Assembly: GCA_964017065.1 (NCBI GenBank)
Contig: OZ024789.1
Location: forward strand, 3,847,971 to 3,911,970
Reading direction: 5' to 3'
Source of the DNA: Haliclona indistincta
Taxonomy: Eukaryota > Porifera > Demospongiae > Haplosclerida > Chalinidae
Length of the DNA: 64,000 nt
The notes beneath the pieces were generated by a model. It saw nothing but the letters and a program-made list of their open reading frames with translations, ran no database searches and had not been told where the DNA came from. The position numbers were made by a program, and so were the translations under genes. The first letter of the stretch is position 1; every line of letters begins with the position of its first letter. Shown here piece by piece: positions 1 through 9,989 of the stretch.

Positions 1-108
1 TCATCGTACGTGTAGCATTCAGTGCAGAGCTGATCGATTGCAGTGCAGTCGCAGTGGAATAGTTCTCTTTACACTATGTTAGCATAAGTGCCAACTAAGT
101 CTCTAATA
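1..108. other. Left edge, no gene seen
   Basis: Short AT-rich stretch before the fold-back repeat. It does not match the transporter relic that resumes on the far side of the repeat at 2850, so it is not obviously the other flank of a simple insertion. Nothing coding is supported. Confidence 0.5.
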
Positions 109-516
109 AACAAGAAAATAAAAGATTTCTAACGAAATCAAAAGGATGTAGGGATAAAGAAATCTGCTACTGGTCCACAATGTAAACCAACAAGGAGCAA
201 GCATGGAATGGTAACACGATTGACTTGCTAACAGACGATAGATCCCTACATCAGTGGCTGTACATAACATTTTGACTTTACTATAATTATTTTGTCACAA
301 GCTAAATTCAATTCAATGCATGTCAGGTGTCAGTCAATAGCAACTAGCAGAACTGCTGTAGTCAGCCACTGATTTAAGGATCTATGGTCTGTTAGCAAGT
401 CAATCGTGTTACCATTCCATGCTTGCTCCTTGTTGGTTTACATTGTGGACCAGTGGTAGATTTCTTTATCCCTACATCCTTTTGATTTCGTTAGAAATCT
501 TTTTATTTTCTTGTTT
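109..516. repeat. Fold-back MITE, copy 1
   Basis: Two arms of roughly 150 bp (about 109-262 and 364-516) are near-perfect reverse complements. The element starts with ACAAGAAAAT and ends with ATTTTCTTGT. The same inverted element recurs at 2420-2834 and 48757-49144 with a few substitutions, so it is a repeat family and not a chance palindrome. No transposase is encoded. A clear target-site duplication could not be read, so the superfamily is unknown. Confidence 0.75.
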
Positions 517-1060
517 GTGTTCTTTTTTCTTTTACAGTGAGTTTCAAATTTTGGGTGCAGTTCGAATTCGGCAAGATAATGTATCTCTTTTTTGTTTCCA
601 TCATTGGTTTGGTTTGCTTTTCTTGATAATTGCTTTTTAACTTGTAGCTCCTAAATACTGAAACTAGCTCAAGCATGCTGCAGCCTGGATGCACAGCATA
701 CGAGCCCCACCCACCCTGGTTTAGTATTGTCTGTATGGCTGTGATACTATCTGGCAAGCAGCAGAACGGTGATACTACACGAGCTTACTCTGTGAGTTGT
801 TCTTCGAAGACTCCAGACGCCAATATGCGCTCTCCATACGGCGATACTCTACAAGTGTGTTTGGTCACGTGCGTATTACGTGATCACAATAATGGCGTCA
901 AACACTTAGCTGACAACTGTTCGTGATCGTGAGCTCGTCAAATGTATATCGTCGTTTCGCTAAAAACTAAGTTCAAAGGGCACTTGCCAGGAGAATTTCA
1001 CGACTGTTCGTGGGTGTTTTGGTCTCGACACTGCTCGCGTAAAGGCGCTAGGCGAGTTGA

Positions 1061-1228
1061 AGAAAGAAAGAAAGAAAGATCTTCTTCTTCTTCTTCTTCT
1101 TCCTCCTCCTCCTCCTCCTCCTCCTCCTCCTCCTCCTTCTTCTTCTTCTTCTTCTTCTTCTTCTTCTTCTTCTTCTTCTTCTTCTTCTTCTTCTTCTTCT
1201 TCTTCTTCTTCTTCTTCTTCTTCCTTTC
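1061..1228. repeat. (GAAA)n / (CTT)n / (CCT)n microsatellite
   Basis: Runs of GAAA pass into CTT, then CCT/CTC, then a long TTC tract. They sit exactly between inverted arms containing the tract GGCGAGTTGAAGAAAG and its complement. All reading frames through it are low-complexity (poly-Ser, Phe, Lys, Glu or Arg) and are not genes. Confidence 0.95.
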
Positions 1229-2419
1229 TTCAACTCGCCTAGCGCCTATACGCGAGCAGTGCCGAGACCAAAACACCCACGGTCATTCGTGAAATTCTCC
1301 TGGCAGGTGCCTTTTGAACATTGTTTTTAGCGAAACGGCGATCTAAATTCCGCGAGTTCTCGATCGTCAGCTACAGTGTTCCACACGAAGAGAGGGAATA
1401 ATTGTGTGTTTGACATTTTGCTTGATTTCTCTAGAATCATTTGTGCTAGAGTTATGATTTATATATCATTTTGATCCTCTATCCTTACTGAATCTTATGC
1501 TTCATATGGCTTCTTGTCAGATGACACTCACGTGACAGAAATTTGAGAGACAGGCAGCTATTTGAAAAAACACGTTAGGGAGTGAATCTCAGGGACTACT
1601 GATAGTTAAGCTCTGTTATCGCTGCATTGAAGTTTTCACCTCGTATGCTTATCTGTTGGCAGCAGGATTGGTCCCAATCAGTGCTACATCGGCGGCAGAG
1701 AGCAAAAGTTGACCGTTCACGACGAGCTTAACGTTAGGGACAGGAATTCCAGTTCTACTGGTAGTTAAGCTCTAAAACTTTATGACTGCAATGCTAAAAC
1801 ATTAATCATGAAATTAGATCTCACCTAGCGTCTCTAGAAGCATATACGGCGACAAGCGCGACTTCGCTCTGCGAGAAAGCAGGTTTTTGGCGGCCATTTT
1901 GTCAGGTACAATGTATTGTTGCTATTGACGTGACGTCATACATTCCTAACATTAATTCACTCTCTTCGTGTGGAACACTGTAAGTGTTAGACGCCATTAT
2001 TGTGATTGCGCAACATGCACGTGACCAAGCAGTGGCTAGCGCACGTGACCAAGCACTAGCTTGAGTATCGCCATGCCGTATGGATCTTGGAGAACACATG
2101 TTTGTCTGGAGTCTTCGAATAACGACAAGCTCGTGTAGGATCGCCATTCTGCGCTTACCAGATAATTACAACCGGCGTACAGGTCTACAAATAAGTGTGG
2201 GCGGGGCTCGTATGCACTGCATGCATGCATGAATGCGTAGGCGAGCTGGTATGTACCACATAACAAATATTTTTAGCTACAAGTTTCAAATAATTGTTAA
2301 TAATAAAGAAAAGCCATCAGCAACTGGAAAGCTAAACCAATGGTTGAAACCATGACAAAGACGACTCAGTACATGCATGATATTGAACTGCACTTCACTG
2401 AAAATGAAAAAAGGACACA

Positions 2420-2834
2420 AACAAGAAAATAAAAAAGATTTCTATCGAAATCAAAAGGATGTAAGGTTGTGAATCTACCACTGGTCCACAATGTAATCTA
2501 ACAAGGAACAAGCATGGAATGGTAACACGATTGACTTGCTAACAGACCATATAGATCCCTACATCAGTGGCTGTACATAATAAGATCAATAATTATTTTG
2601 TCACAAGCTGAATCCAATTCAATTTAATGCATGTCTGGTGTCAGTCAACAGCAACTAGCTGAATTAGCTATAGCCAACCACAGCAGCCACTGATGTAGGG
2701 ATCTATGGTCTGTTAGCAAGTCAATCGTGTTACCATTCCATGCTTGTTCCTTGTTAGATTACATTGTGGACCAGTGGTAGATTCACAACCTTACATCCTT
2801 TTGATTTCGATAGAAATCTTTTTTATTTTCTTGT
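2420..2834. repeat. Fold-back MITE, copy 2
   Basis: Same element as 109-516, with arms at about 2420-2580 and 2677-2834 and ACAAGAAAAT / ATTTTCTTGT ends. It forms the outer end of the right arm of the composite fold-back. Its right edge abuts the transporter relic. Confidence 0.75.
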
Positions 2835-2849
2835 AAAGATTATAAATTG

Positions 2850-3131
2850 CTGTAGTATTACAGAGTTGGTACAGCACTGTTAAAATGAAACAAGCCAGAA
2901 GATACAATAATCATAAGAAACGTAAGAATAATAACACGAATTTATATCTGATAAAGTAGACATCAGCTAGCCAACCAAGCAGAGGGTAGAGAAGATACAC
3001 CAGAGACTGACCAAAGAGGTAACCTAAAGTGCCATCTTGTTGGACAGTGTAAAATTTCAGGTCCAATTATCGTCAAGTGCAGGATAAGACAAACAGCACA
3101 GAAACACTAGACAAGCAGCTTTGGGTAGCAT
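2850..3131 (-). pseudogene. POT transporter relic, 5' part
   Basis: On the minus strand this aligns with the N-terminal part of the intact POT genes at 14014-15720 and 45913-47667. It keeps the start region (complement of the CAT at 3129-3131), the segment for the ...YPLLGWLADVYF... signature and the downstream hydrophobic region. Substitutions and small indels destroy the frame. Closely similar relics lie at 47945-48578 and 62035-62681 and retain more of the 3' half. Here the 3' half is missing where the fold-back repeat begins. Confidence 0.7.
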
Positions 3132-3520
3132 TGTGGAACTTATGCAAGAATGGTTTGTTGCTTGATTTATTGTGACTATAGATCTTTGAAGATGCATGTT
3201 TGTCACATACATAATAATTGTCTTGAAAAAAAAGAAACTAAACATAGTGTGCCGTATTTCCCTTTAGTTAGAGGTTATAGTTGCAATTCACAGAAGTCAA
3301 TATGGGTATTCACCAATAATGGGATAGTTTTACTGAGTTTATAATGTTTGCTCAATATTTTTATGACATAATCGCTGCAGACGTGGCTGTCATATTTTAG
3401 ATCAAATCTTCACACTTTGTAGAATTAAGGTTTAGGGTTAGGGTTTATAATTAAATTATTCATATACAAAAAATATTATAATTATTACTTCAACAACAGC
3501 AAATAAAAAATTTGTTACAT
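3132..3520. other. Intergenic; telomere-like triplet
   Basis: No gene is supported. The tract is homologous to 62682-63047 and partly to 48579-48756, so it belongs to the duplicated block. At 3429-3447 there is TTTAGGGTTAGGGTTT, which the 62.9-kb paralogue lacks. It reads like a tiny interstitial telomeric insertion but could be chance. Confidence 0.4.
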
Positions 3521-5260
3521 TTACACTGAAGTGTCTATCACTACAAATGTGACACCACTAATGGGAACAAGGTCTGGTCTGGAGGTCTTCAGCTCCTTCA
3601 GCTGCAGGTTAGGAATGCTGAACAACCAGGCATGAAGACGATCACAGGAGTAACCAATATCGAGACTCTTAAGAGCTCCATTGCTGTCAGGAAGAGCCTG
3701 AGCTGGAGGAGAGTGCAATGGATGAGTAGGTGCAGGATCACTGACAGAGTGGCTGTCTTCAATCTGTTCTTCACTGCTCTGTTTATTAAACAGTCCGATA
3801 TCACTTTGCATCTCCTCTTTTATCCAGTTAGAATCTTCATAATATCCAAAGTTTTTATGATACTTCTTTATCCACTTACTTTCTTCTTCAACTCCCTCTA
3901 TGGTAAGTGATTGGCTGTGATTAGCTTCAGTGCAAAGGAACGCTTTAATCAATTGGTAAGCCTCATTGAGAGGAGCTCTGCCCACTGTGAGTGATCGTAG
4001 CTGAGGTTGTTTCAGTAGACCAAAGAGAGTAGAAAGGAGCTGACGATACTCTGGGATGCTGTAGTTCCTTTCAGCAACAAGCTCTTTAGTTGAAACTCCT
4101 ACTCGCAAGCCATAACAGAAGTTTGTTCCCAGATTGATGGACAAATGCTCCAGGCTGTGTAGCTGAAATAAGATAATGGCTCGTAGTGAAGATGATATAT
4201 TTTCCGCATACTCGCGATCCATACGGTAACTCTCTTGTGGTGCATCGGTTTCTGATTCAGTGCCACCACTTTGTGTAACTGTAAAACTATTGAGAAGATA
4301 TGGACCAGGTGGAGGAGTTGCCAACTTAAGCGGAAAGTCTGGAGAGCTCGGAAAATAATTTTGACAAGCACTGCAAAATTTTTCAACAGAGGTTAAGATC
4401 ATTTCAATCACCCTGTGGATGCCATATATCTTGATGTGCTTAAGACAAGGCTGCTCATTAGTAACGATGTTATAGAGAAGAACGTATGACGTAGCTTGCA
4501 TTGTGGTACTCTCAGCAGTAGCAGCAAAGAAGTCACTGTCATCAAAAAAAGACAAAATATATTTGTCAAATTTTTTGAACCATTTCAATTGAATCGTTTC
4601 CACTTGGCTCAAGAATGATTGTAAAGCTGGAATAACAGGATCCTGTTCAACCAATTTGTCACCAAACGTAACCCAAAAAGGACTACCAGTGAAGTCACCA
4701 ACATCGACTTTGATTTCCTTTGGTGCCGTCAGCAAATGACAGTACTGCAAGAGTACTCTGTGAGATTCCTTGTGACGATCCTCGCCAACACCAGAATTGA
4801 CAATTGAAATAAATCGATTGGGGAATATTAAGGGTGACGATTGTAAATGCTTCACCGTGAACGGAAGAGACAAGTAAGATTTTTTGATGTGTTCCAAGAT
4901 ATAAAACTTTGACAGTTCCTCAAATTGTTGATCTGGAACTAAAGCAGGTAAAATAGAAGGAACGAAGCCAAGATTCGTCAGCTCATTGCGAGCCCCGAAT
5001 GTAATGTCAAGTAGCTTCCGGCGAGCAGACTCAACAATACTAGCCGTGTCGAAGTCGTGGAACAAACCGGCAGCTTCATAGTGAAGAATATCGACGAGTG
5101 AGAGACCTTGAGAGAGATCCCAACGGATGGTGATAGGAAGAAGACGAAGCTGTTCCACAGGGTATTCTTCGAGACGAAAAAGTAGGTTGATCCTACAGAT
5201 GTTTTCAAGACGCAGAGGACAACTTATTCCAAAATCAAGCTTCCAGTACCACTCGGCCAT
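3521..5260 (-). CDS. Uncharacterised protein, paralogue family L (L1)
   Basis: Intronless reading frame of 579 aa if translation begins at the ATG at 5260 (MAEWYWKL...). The frame stays open to 5377, but the paralogue at 5367-7082 starts at the equivalent place, so the shorter form is preferred. The N-terminus (about residues 15-70) has a leucine-rich pattern, LENICRINLLFRLEEYPV, followed by LP..IR.DLS...S..D, loosely like an F-box. Later stretches such as SLEHLSINLG and LRSLTVGRA recur with LRR-like spacing but do not form a clear repeat array. About residues 485-530 are acidic/polar and differ most between paralogues; the last 45 residues are strongly conserved. I do not recognise the family. 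No signal peptide or membrane segment is evident. Adaptor or ligand-binding roles would be guesses. Confidence 0.75.
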   Translation of the reverse strand: MAEWYWKLDFGISCPLRLENICRINLLFRLEEYPVEQLRLLPITIRWDLSQGLSLVDILHYEAAGLFHDFDTASIVESARRKLLDITFGARNELTNLGFVPSILPALVPDQQFEELSKFYILEHIKKSYLSLPFTVKHLQSSPLIFPNRFISIVNSGVGEDRHKESHRVLLQYCHLLTAPKEIKVDVGDFTGSPFWVTFGDKLVEQDPVIPALQSFLSQVETIQLKWFKKFDKYILSFFDDSDFFAATAESTTMQATSYVLLYNIVTNEQPCLKHIKIYGIHRVIEMILTSVEKFCSACQNYFPSSPDFPLKLATPPPGPYLLNSFTVTQSGGTESETDAPQESYRMDREYAENISSSLRAIILFQLHSLEHLSINLGTNFCYGLRVGVSTKELVAERNYSIPEYRQLLSTLFGLLKQPQLRSLTVGRAPLNEAYQLIKAFLCTEANHSQSLTIEGVEEESKWIKKYHKNFGYYEDSNWIKEEMQSDIGLFNKQSSEEQIEDSHSVSDPAPTHPLHSPPAQALPDSNGALKSLDIGYSCDRLHAWLFSIPNLQLKELKTSRPDLVPISGVTFVVIDTSV

Positions 5261-5366
5261 TGTTGTCACACGATGATATGATGCGTAGGCGTGCCGATAA
5301 TGTGTAGGCAGAGTGTAGGGGACTTGTACTGTAGAGTGGCGTTGATGAACAATGATTGATATTACG

Positions 5367-7082
5367 TTACGTTTCAACTGAACTATCTATCACTACAAAT
5401 GTGACACCACTAATAGGAACAAGGTCTGGTCTGAAGGTCTTCAGCTCTTTCAGCTGCAGGTTAGGTATGCTGAACAACCAGGCATGAAGACGATCACAGG
5501 AACGAAGAATATTTAGACTCTTCAGAGATCCATTGCTGTCAGGAAGAGGCTGAGCTGGAGGAGAGCGCAATGGATGAGTAGGTGCAGGAAAATTGCCTTG
5601 TTCTTCACTATGTTCTTCATTGCTCTCTTCATCACTCTCATCCTTCCTCCATTGCTTGTAAGATTCCTCGGAGTCAATACTTTCGCTATCACTGAAAACC
5701 ATTTGATTCATGACCCACTTGCTTTCTTCTTCAACTCCCTCTATGGTAAGTGATTGGGTATGGTTAGCTTCAGTGCAAAGAAACACTTCAATCAACTGGT
5801 AAGCTTCAGTAAGATAGGCTCTGCCCACAGTGAGGGATAATAGCTGAGGTTGTTTCAGTAGATCAGTGAGAGTAGAGAGGAGCTGACGATACTCTGAGAT
5901 GCCGTAGTTCCTCTCTGCGTAACCTGGTGTTTTTCTATCATCTGTTGATTCATAGCAGAAACCTGTTCCAAAATTAATGGAAACATGCTCGAGACTCTTC
6001 AGCTGAAACGAGACGACATCTCGTGCCATGATAGAAACATTGCCAGCGATGTTACGATCAGAAGAATGTGTCCCATACGGCTCCTTGCATTCTGATCTTC
6101 TGTGTTTGTTTGATACTGAGAGACTCTTGAGAAAATATGGATTAGGTGGATCAGAATCTAACTGTAAGGGAAATGAACCAGGAAGACTGTCACAGAAAAA
6201 TGGTCGGGCAACAGCTAACAGAAGTTCAATGATTTCCCAGGAGAAGCCATGTATCTTGAGGTGTGTAAGGCAAGGTTGCTGTTGAGACACAAGGTTATAG
6301 ATAATGACATTTAATGCAGTTCGTTCTTGGCTGTAGTCAGGTTCACTAGGTAGGAATTCCATCATACCTTCAACATTATATAATACCTTAGGTTCTTCAT
6401 ACTTTTCGAAAGTATAAAAATCGATTGTCTCAACTTGGCTCAGAAACGATCGTAAGAAAGGAAAGTGAGGGTCTTGCATTCCATCACGTTTTGTCATGAC
6501 ACGAAATTCTGCCCACACACGACTTGAGAGAAAGTCAGACACATTAATTTGTACTACCTTGGGTGCTTTTAGAAAATGGCAGTACTGAAGGAGTGGTTTG
6601 AGTGACTTTAAGCTCGGATCATAGAAACCACGATCCAGGGAGAAAAACAAACTATATCGATTTGGGAAAAGTATGATGAAGGGTGGCCATGGACTCACTA
6701 TAACTGCTGCTAATGGAAGGGAAGAGAAAGACTGACTGATGTGATCAAAGATTGGACATGGTCGTGCTTCCAGCTGCTCTTCGTTAACTAAAGCAAACAT
6801 AATAGTAGAATTGAAGAGTCCTGAACAATTGCTGCGGCTCCCGAGTGTCACGCTGAGCAGGTGCCAGTGAGCAGATTTAACAACTTTGGTAGTGTCGAAG
6901 TCGTGGAACAAACCGGCCGCTTCATAGTGAAGAACATCGACAGGAGAGAGGCTGAGGGAGAGATCCCGACGGATAGATAGGGGAAGGAAAAGAAGTTGCT
7001 GTACTGGAAACTCCTCGAGACGAAAGAGCAAATGGATTCTACAGATGTTTTCAAGACATAGAGGAGAACTAAATCGAGACAT
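5367..7082 (-). CDS. Uncharacterised protein, paralogue family L (L2)
   Basis: Intronless 571-aa tandem paralogue of the 3521-5260 gene on the same strand. Its stop lies 106 bp upstream of the preferred L1 start. It shares the N-terminal LENICRIHLLFRLEEFPV block, the middle SLEHVSINFG and LLSLTVGRAYL blocks, the SLTIEGVEEESKW block and the conserved C-terminus ending near FVVIDSSVET. It is more diverged in about residues 110-330. An acidic Ser/Glu/Asp-rich insert (about residues 470-510) sits before the C-terminal block. The start MSRFSSPLCLEN is the first ATG in frame. Spacing and strand suggest local tandem duplication, not an operon. Function unknown. Confidence 0.75.
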   Translation of the reverse strand: MSRFSSPLCLENICRIHLLFRLEEFPVQQLLFLPLSIRRDLSLSLSPVDVLHYEAAGLFHDFDTTKVVKSAHWHLLSVTLGSRSNCSGLFNSTIMFALVNEEQLEARPCPIFDHISQSFSSLPLAAVIVSPWPPFIILFPNRYSLFFSLDRGFYDPSLKSLKPLLQYCHFLKAPKVVQINVSDFLSSRVWAEFRVMTKRDGMQDPHFPFLRSFLSQVETIDFYTFEKYEEPKVLYNVEGMMEFLPSEPDYSQERTALNVIIYNLVSQQQPCLTHLKIHGFSWEIIELLLAVARPFFCDSLPGSFPLQLDSDPPNPYFLKSLSVSNKHRRSECKEPYGTHSSDRNIAGNVSIMARDVVSFQLKSLEHVSINFGTGFCYESTDDRKTPGYAERNYGISEYRQLLSTLTDLLKQPQLLSLTVGRAYLTEAYQLIEVFLCTEANHTQSLTIEGVEEESKWVMNQMVFSDSESIDSEESYKQWRKDESDEESNEEHSEEQGNFPAPTHPLRSPPAQPLPDSNGSLKSLNILRSCDRLHAWLFSIPNLQLKELKTFRPDLVPISGVTFVVIDSSVET

Positions 7083-7505
7083 ATCGATGCGTGCTAGTAT
7101 ATATCGATGCGTTCTGCTCCATATGGGAACACGTGGATAGGCGTGGCTTTCTTACTAGGTGGAGTCGAGTGACGTGGGTCTCAACTTTTATTACGACACT
7201 CTGTATCATACCACTGGATATTGAACAGGAACCAAGCTAGCTATGTCTATAGGTTTTTACTTACAAGTCGCATCGATATATACTAGCATAATGAGATCAT
7301 AGGCATGGCCAGCTCCATTGCTGCATGCAGCGAACATGTTTTGCTGTCTGGAAAGAAACTGATTTACATATGCATGAACTAAAACATATTAGCAGGCTCA
7401 GTCTGTCTTTTTATCATTCTATCAAAAAATACTAAAAGTACAATTATAATAGTTGATACAATGTAATTGTTAGCAAAATTGCAACTTGTATGCAACTGAT
7501 GTCAG
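7083..7505. other. Intergenic, nothing seen
   Basis: AT-rich spacer between the 5' end of L2 and the 3' end of the kinase gene, so it presumably holds the L2 promoter and the kinase 3' UTR. A short tract with ATATCGATGCG recurs at 7081-7110 and a related one near 7270-7285. No gene is supported. Confidence 0.4.
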
Positions 7506-8864
7506 TTAATTTTTGTTGAGCAGATATTGTTGCCGTGTCTTGTTAGTGTACACCAAGAGCATGGGAAAGATGGTGTTATAATATTGGACAACACCTTCAG
7601 ATGTTCCGTTATAGACAGCCTTGAGCTCAGGACCAAAATTAGCAGCATGTTCCATTTTATTTCGAATTACCTGAAGCAATGCACATAGTTCTTGACTACG
7701 GTCCTTGAATCCTTTAACATCCTTTTTTACACATGTCTCCAGATTGTCCATCCAACTACCCTCAAATACTATGCCCTTGCCTTCTTCTAACTTTGTCATA
7801 AAACCTTTTGTTTCTTGCCCTTTCTTCATGCAATTTCCAATGTCATGATAGAATTGTACTTGACGTGTTATGCTCCAGAACAATGGATGATTACAAACTT
7901 CACGTGCCTTAGGTCTATCTTTAGCGCTGGCTTGAATCATTGATTTAATCAAATCTTCAGCCAAGCTTGCATTGAAGTGGTCTAAATGTTCAACTAAGGC
8001 TGCCAGACAAGATTGCCCAGTTGTGATGTTACGTTGAGGATTCGTATTATCCTGTGATTCAAAAGGATGATGACCTCTTGTCAAGACAAAGTAAAACAAG
8101 CATCCCAAAGAGAATATATCCACTGAAAAAGATCTGCTTCCTCTTTCCCAAAGCTCTGGAGCACTCCAGCCTTCAGTGCAACACTTTATATTATGGGAAG
8201 ACTGATCTTCAGCAAAATGGCTTAAATCAAAATCTGACAAAAGAAACGTTATTCTTCCAAACTTATCTCGTTTCCATAAAACATTAGAGGGCTTGATGTC
8301 ACGATGCTGGACATTGCAAAAATCATGGATGTACTTCAAACCATGTGCAAGAGGGAGGAGGCAATTCTCAGCAGTCAATGATTGAGAAAGTAAAGTTCTG
8401 TCTCCTTGCACAGATAAGGCAACATCCATTAGTTCTTTCAAGTTTCCCTCACATAGTTCAAGTGCAATGTACGTGAAGCCTTTTTTATCCTGTGTCATCA
8501 AGTATCGAATGACATTATCATGTGGCGATTCCATCTTTAGAAGTGCCTCCAATTCTTTGGGTCTCTTAGTCAACAGTTTAGGCAACTTTTTCACAGCTGC
8601 CTGTCGTCCATCATTGATCCAACCTCTATAAATTGTCTTTCCAGGAGCCAAAGGACTTGTTTTATCATAAAAGATTGGTCCAATTTGAACAATCTGACGT
8701 GAATGGTAATAATTCAGAACTATCATGAAGAGTGGAAAACTTGCTGCCGCTAAACAAAATAGTACCAAGCAAACAGCTATAGAGGTTGTATGAAAATAGA
8801 GGACACCACTTGAGTGAGGGCACAATAAATAGCAAGGTTCTGTTTTCAATGATTGTTGACAAAT
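7506..8864 (-). CDS. IRE1-like membrane kinase/KEN-domain protein, 5' end uncertain
   Basis: The 447 codons from a TTG at 8849 show a hydrophobic segment (about residues 22-47), then a protein kinase domain: AAVKK lysine about residue 87, HRDIKPSN at 182-189, SDFDLS at 205-210, APELW at 230-234. A KEN ribonuclease-type domain follows (about 322-440, starting HPLFWS). RNK..H at 396-401 matches the catalytic Asn/His region of IRE1; the catalytic Tyr of IRE1 has no clear counterpart (F381 or D383, depending on alignment). The DFD in place of DFG is also seen in RNase L. There is no luminal sensor domain. No ATG starts the frame: a TAG lies at 8865-8867 inside a plausible splice acceptor (CTGTAG), so an upstream exon may exist. 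The first about 10 codons are homologous to DNA upstream of POT genes, so the gene may instead be a 5'-truncated copy. Confidence 0.75.
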   Translation of the reverse strand: MCQQSLKTEPCYLLCPHSSGVLYFHTTSIAVCLVLFCLAAASFPLFMIVLNYYHSRQIVQIGPIFYDKTSPLAPGKTIYRGWINDGRQAAVKKLPKLLTKRPKELEALLKMESPHDNVIRYLMTQDKKGFTYIALELCEGNLKELMDVALSVQGDRTLLSQSLTAENCLLPLAHGLKYIHDFCNVQHRDIKPSNVLWKRDKFGRITFLLSDFDLSHFAEDQSSHNIKCCTEGWSAPELWERGSRSFSVDIFSLGCLFYFVLTRGHHPFESQDNTNPQRNITTGQSCLAALVEHLDHFNASLAEDLIKSMIQASAKDRPKAREVCNHPLFWSITRQVQFYHDIGNCMKKGQETKGFMTKLEEGKGIVFEGSWMDNLETCVKKDVKGFKDRSQELCALLQVIRNKMEHAANFGPELKAVYNGTSEGVVQYYNTIFPMLLVYTNKTRQQYLLNKN

Positions 8865-9216
8865 CTACAGTAAAAATTTGCTTTGTTTACTTTAAAACAT
8901 TGAAAATGACATCTCATTCGTTAACCCAGTAAAATAGTTTCAGTATATATAGTTGTGCTTGTGGTTAAGCACACTACAACATCACAAATATATTATGACG
9001 ACAATGTTTAGCAGTTCAACTTCTCAGGCATTGATTAAGATGCAATTTTTAATGATCTTAAAAGTATGTTACTTTATGCATACGTGGGTATGCTACGTTT
9101 GACACTCTTCTTATTATACCATGCTCTTGATTACACTTCATATCTACGTTCATGAAGACATAGACAGTGAAGATGTATTAGACTGTGCTGTTATAATTGT
9201 CTCGCTATCTCTCCAG

Positions 9217-9332
9217 GACTGTGGAAGGGACTGGGAGCAAGGAGCATCATGGTCTACTTCCGGTTGCCCCGCCCACCTCCCCCAGAGATGCCTGAGAGCC
9301 TGAAAAGAAAACTCGAAGCAAAGAAACAATAG
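9217..9332 (+). pseudogene. Mitochondrial phosphate carrier last-exon relic (copy A)
   Basis: Behind a CTCTCCAG acceptor, the sequence encodes GLWKGLGAR, then FRLPRPPPPEMPESLK and a stop, which is the C-terminal signature of the mitochondrial phosphate carrier (SLC25A3 family). About 50-60 nt encoding the GTLTAMQWFIYDSVK portion are missing relative to copy B, although the frame after the deletion happens to stay open. No other carrier exons are seen nearby, so this is a duplicated gene fragment. Confidence 0.75.
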
Positions 9333-9897
9333 CTCAAATATGCAGATTTTTATCTCAGTCGTTATAATTTTGTTTGCAACTGATAGTACAGAAACGCATT
9401 ATAATAATTTTATGATACATTATAATCCAAAATCAGCAGTGATAGAATGAACTCCTGGTCTTTTGGAGCTGATAACATTTCTTCAGCGTACCAGATAGAT
9501 ACAGTACATCAGTGAGAGAGGTCAGACTAGCATTCAGCTATGAAGAGCGATAATATAGATGTAAGAATGTGTTCTAACATCCATCTGCAGTACAGAGACT
9601 ATGTGTACATGATACTTATCTCCACTTCCTTGTCCGCCCACCTCCTTCAAGAACAATCGATCATTAGCGCTATACTACTTCTAAGACATGCTAGGGCAAG
9701 AATTTCCTATGTTTGTTAACACATGCATGAGATCTATTAGTTTTGTCAACACTCTAGCTTGAGCAAACAATGAGCTTATCAGTTACGATAGCCTCCTCGT
9801 ACCCAGACACTAGTCAAGAGAGCCAATGACTAGACTCTATCGCTGACCGCACACTTGATAGGAGTGCGATTTAAATTATTATCAAAACTCGTGACAC

Positions 9898-9940
9898 CAT
9901 AAAATATTATAAGGGGTGGAATATTGTAAGGGGTGGAAGC
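9898..9940 (+). promoter_or_regulatory. Putative core promoter of Ig gene A
   Basis: About 50-90 bp before the preferred start codon lies a TATA-like run (ATAAAATATTATAA) followed by a directly repeated TAAGGGGTGG motif. The same arrangement is kept at 16931-16970 and 50595-50638. Position and conservation suggest a promoter; no transcription data are available. Confidence 0.3.
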
Positions 9941-9989
9941 AGACATTATTTTCAGCCCTTATTTCGAAGTCACTTGTTAGTTGTTACCG

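Larger units (their letters stand above)
109..2834. repeat. Large composite inverted repeat (nested fold-back)
   Basis: The left arm (MITE copy 1 plus about 517-910) reappears in reverse complement as about 1985-2420 plus MITE copy 2, giving a fold-back of about 2.7 kb. Both arms share recognisable landmarks, such as the tract around CGAGCCCCGCCCAC and the tract around TCGAAGACTCCAGAC. An inner hairpin (about 950-1068 with 1224-1342) brackets a CTT-rich microsatellite. About 1370-1985 is a non-palindromic loop with no supported gene; short similar tracts near 1580-1625 and 1745-1790 both contain GGTAGTTAAGCTCT-like sequence. A single-arm relative lies at 48757-49731. Arm divergence suggests age or repeated rearrangement. 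Confidence 0.7.
8865..9989. other. Divergent intergenic region, kinase / Ig gene A
   Basis: About 1.1 kb between a minus-strand and a plus-strand gene. It is homologous over most of its length to 15840-17021 (between POT2 and Ig gene B), and its right part also to about 50060-50686 upstream of Ig gene C. It holds the phosphate-carrier exon relic (9217-9332) and a conserved putative core promoter near 9898-9940. Strong conservation among three copies mainly reflects recent duplication. Confidence 0.5.

Noticed and set aside
942..1292. Open frames encoding runs of Ser, Phe, Lys, Glu, Arg, Leu or Pro
   Set aside because: They are translations of the GAAA/CTT/CCT microsatellite on both strands.
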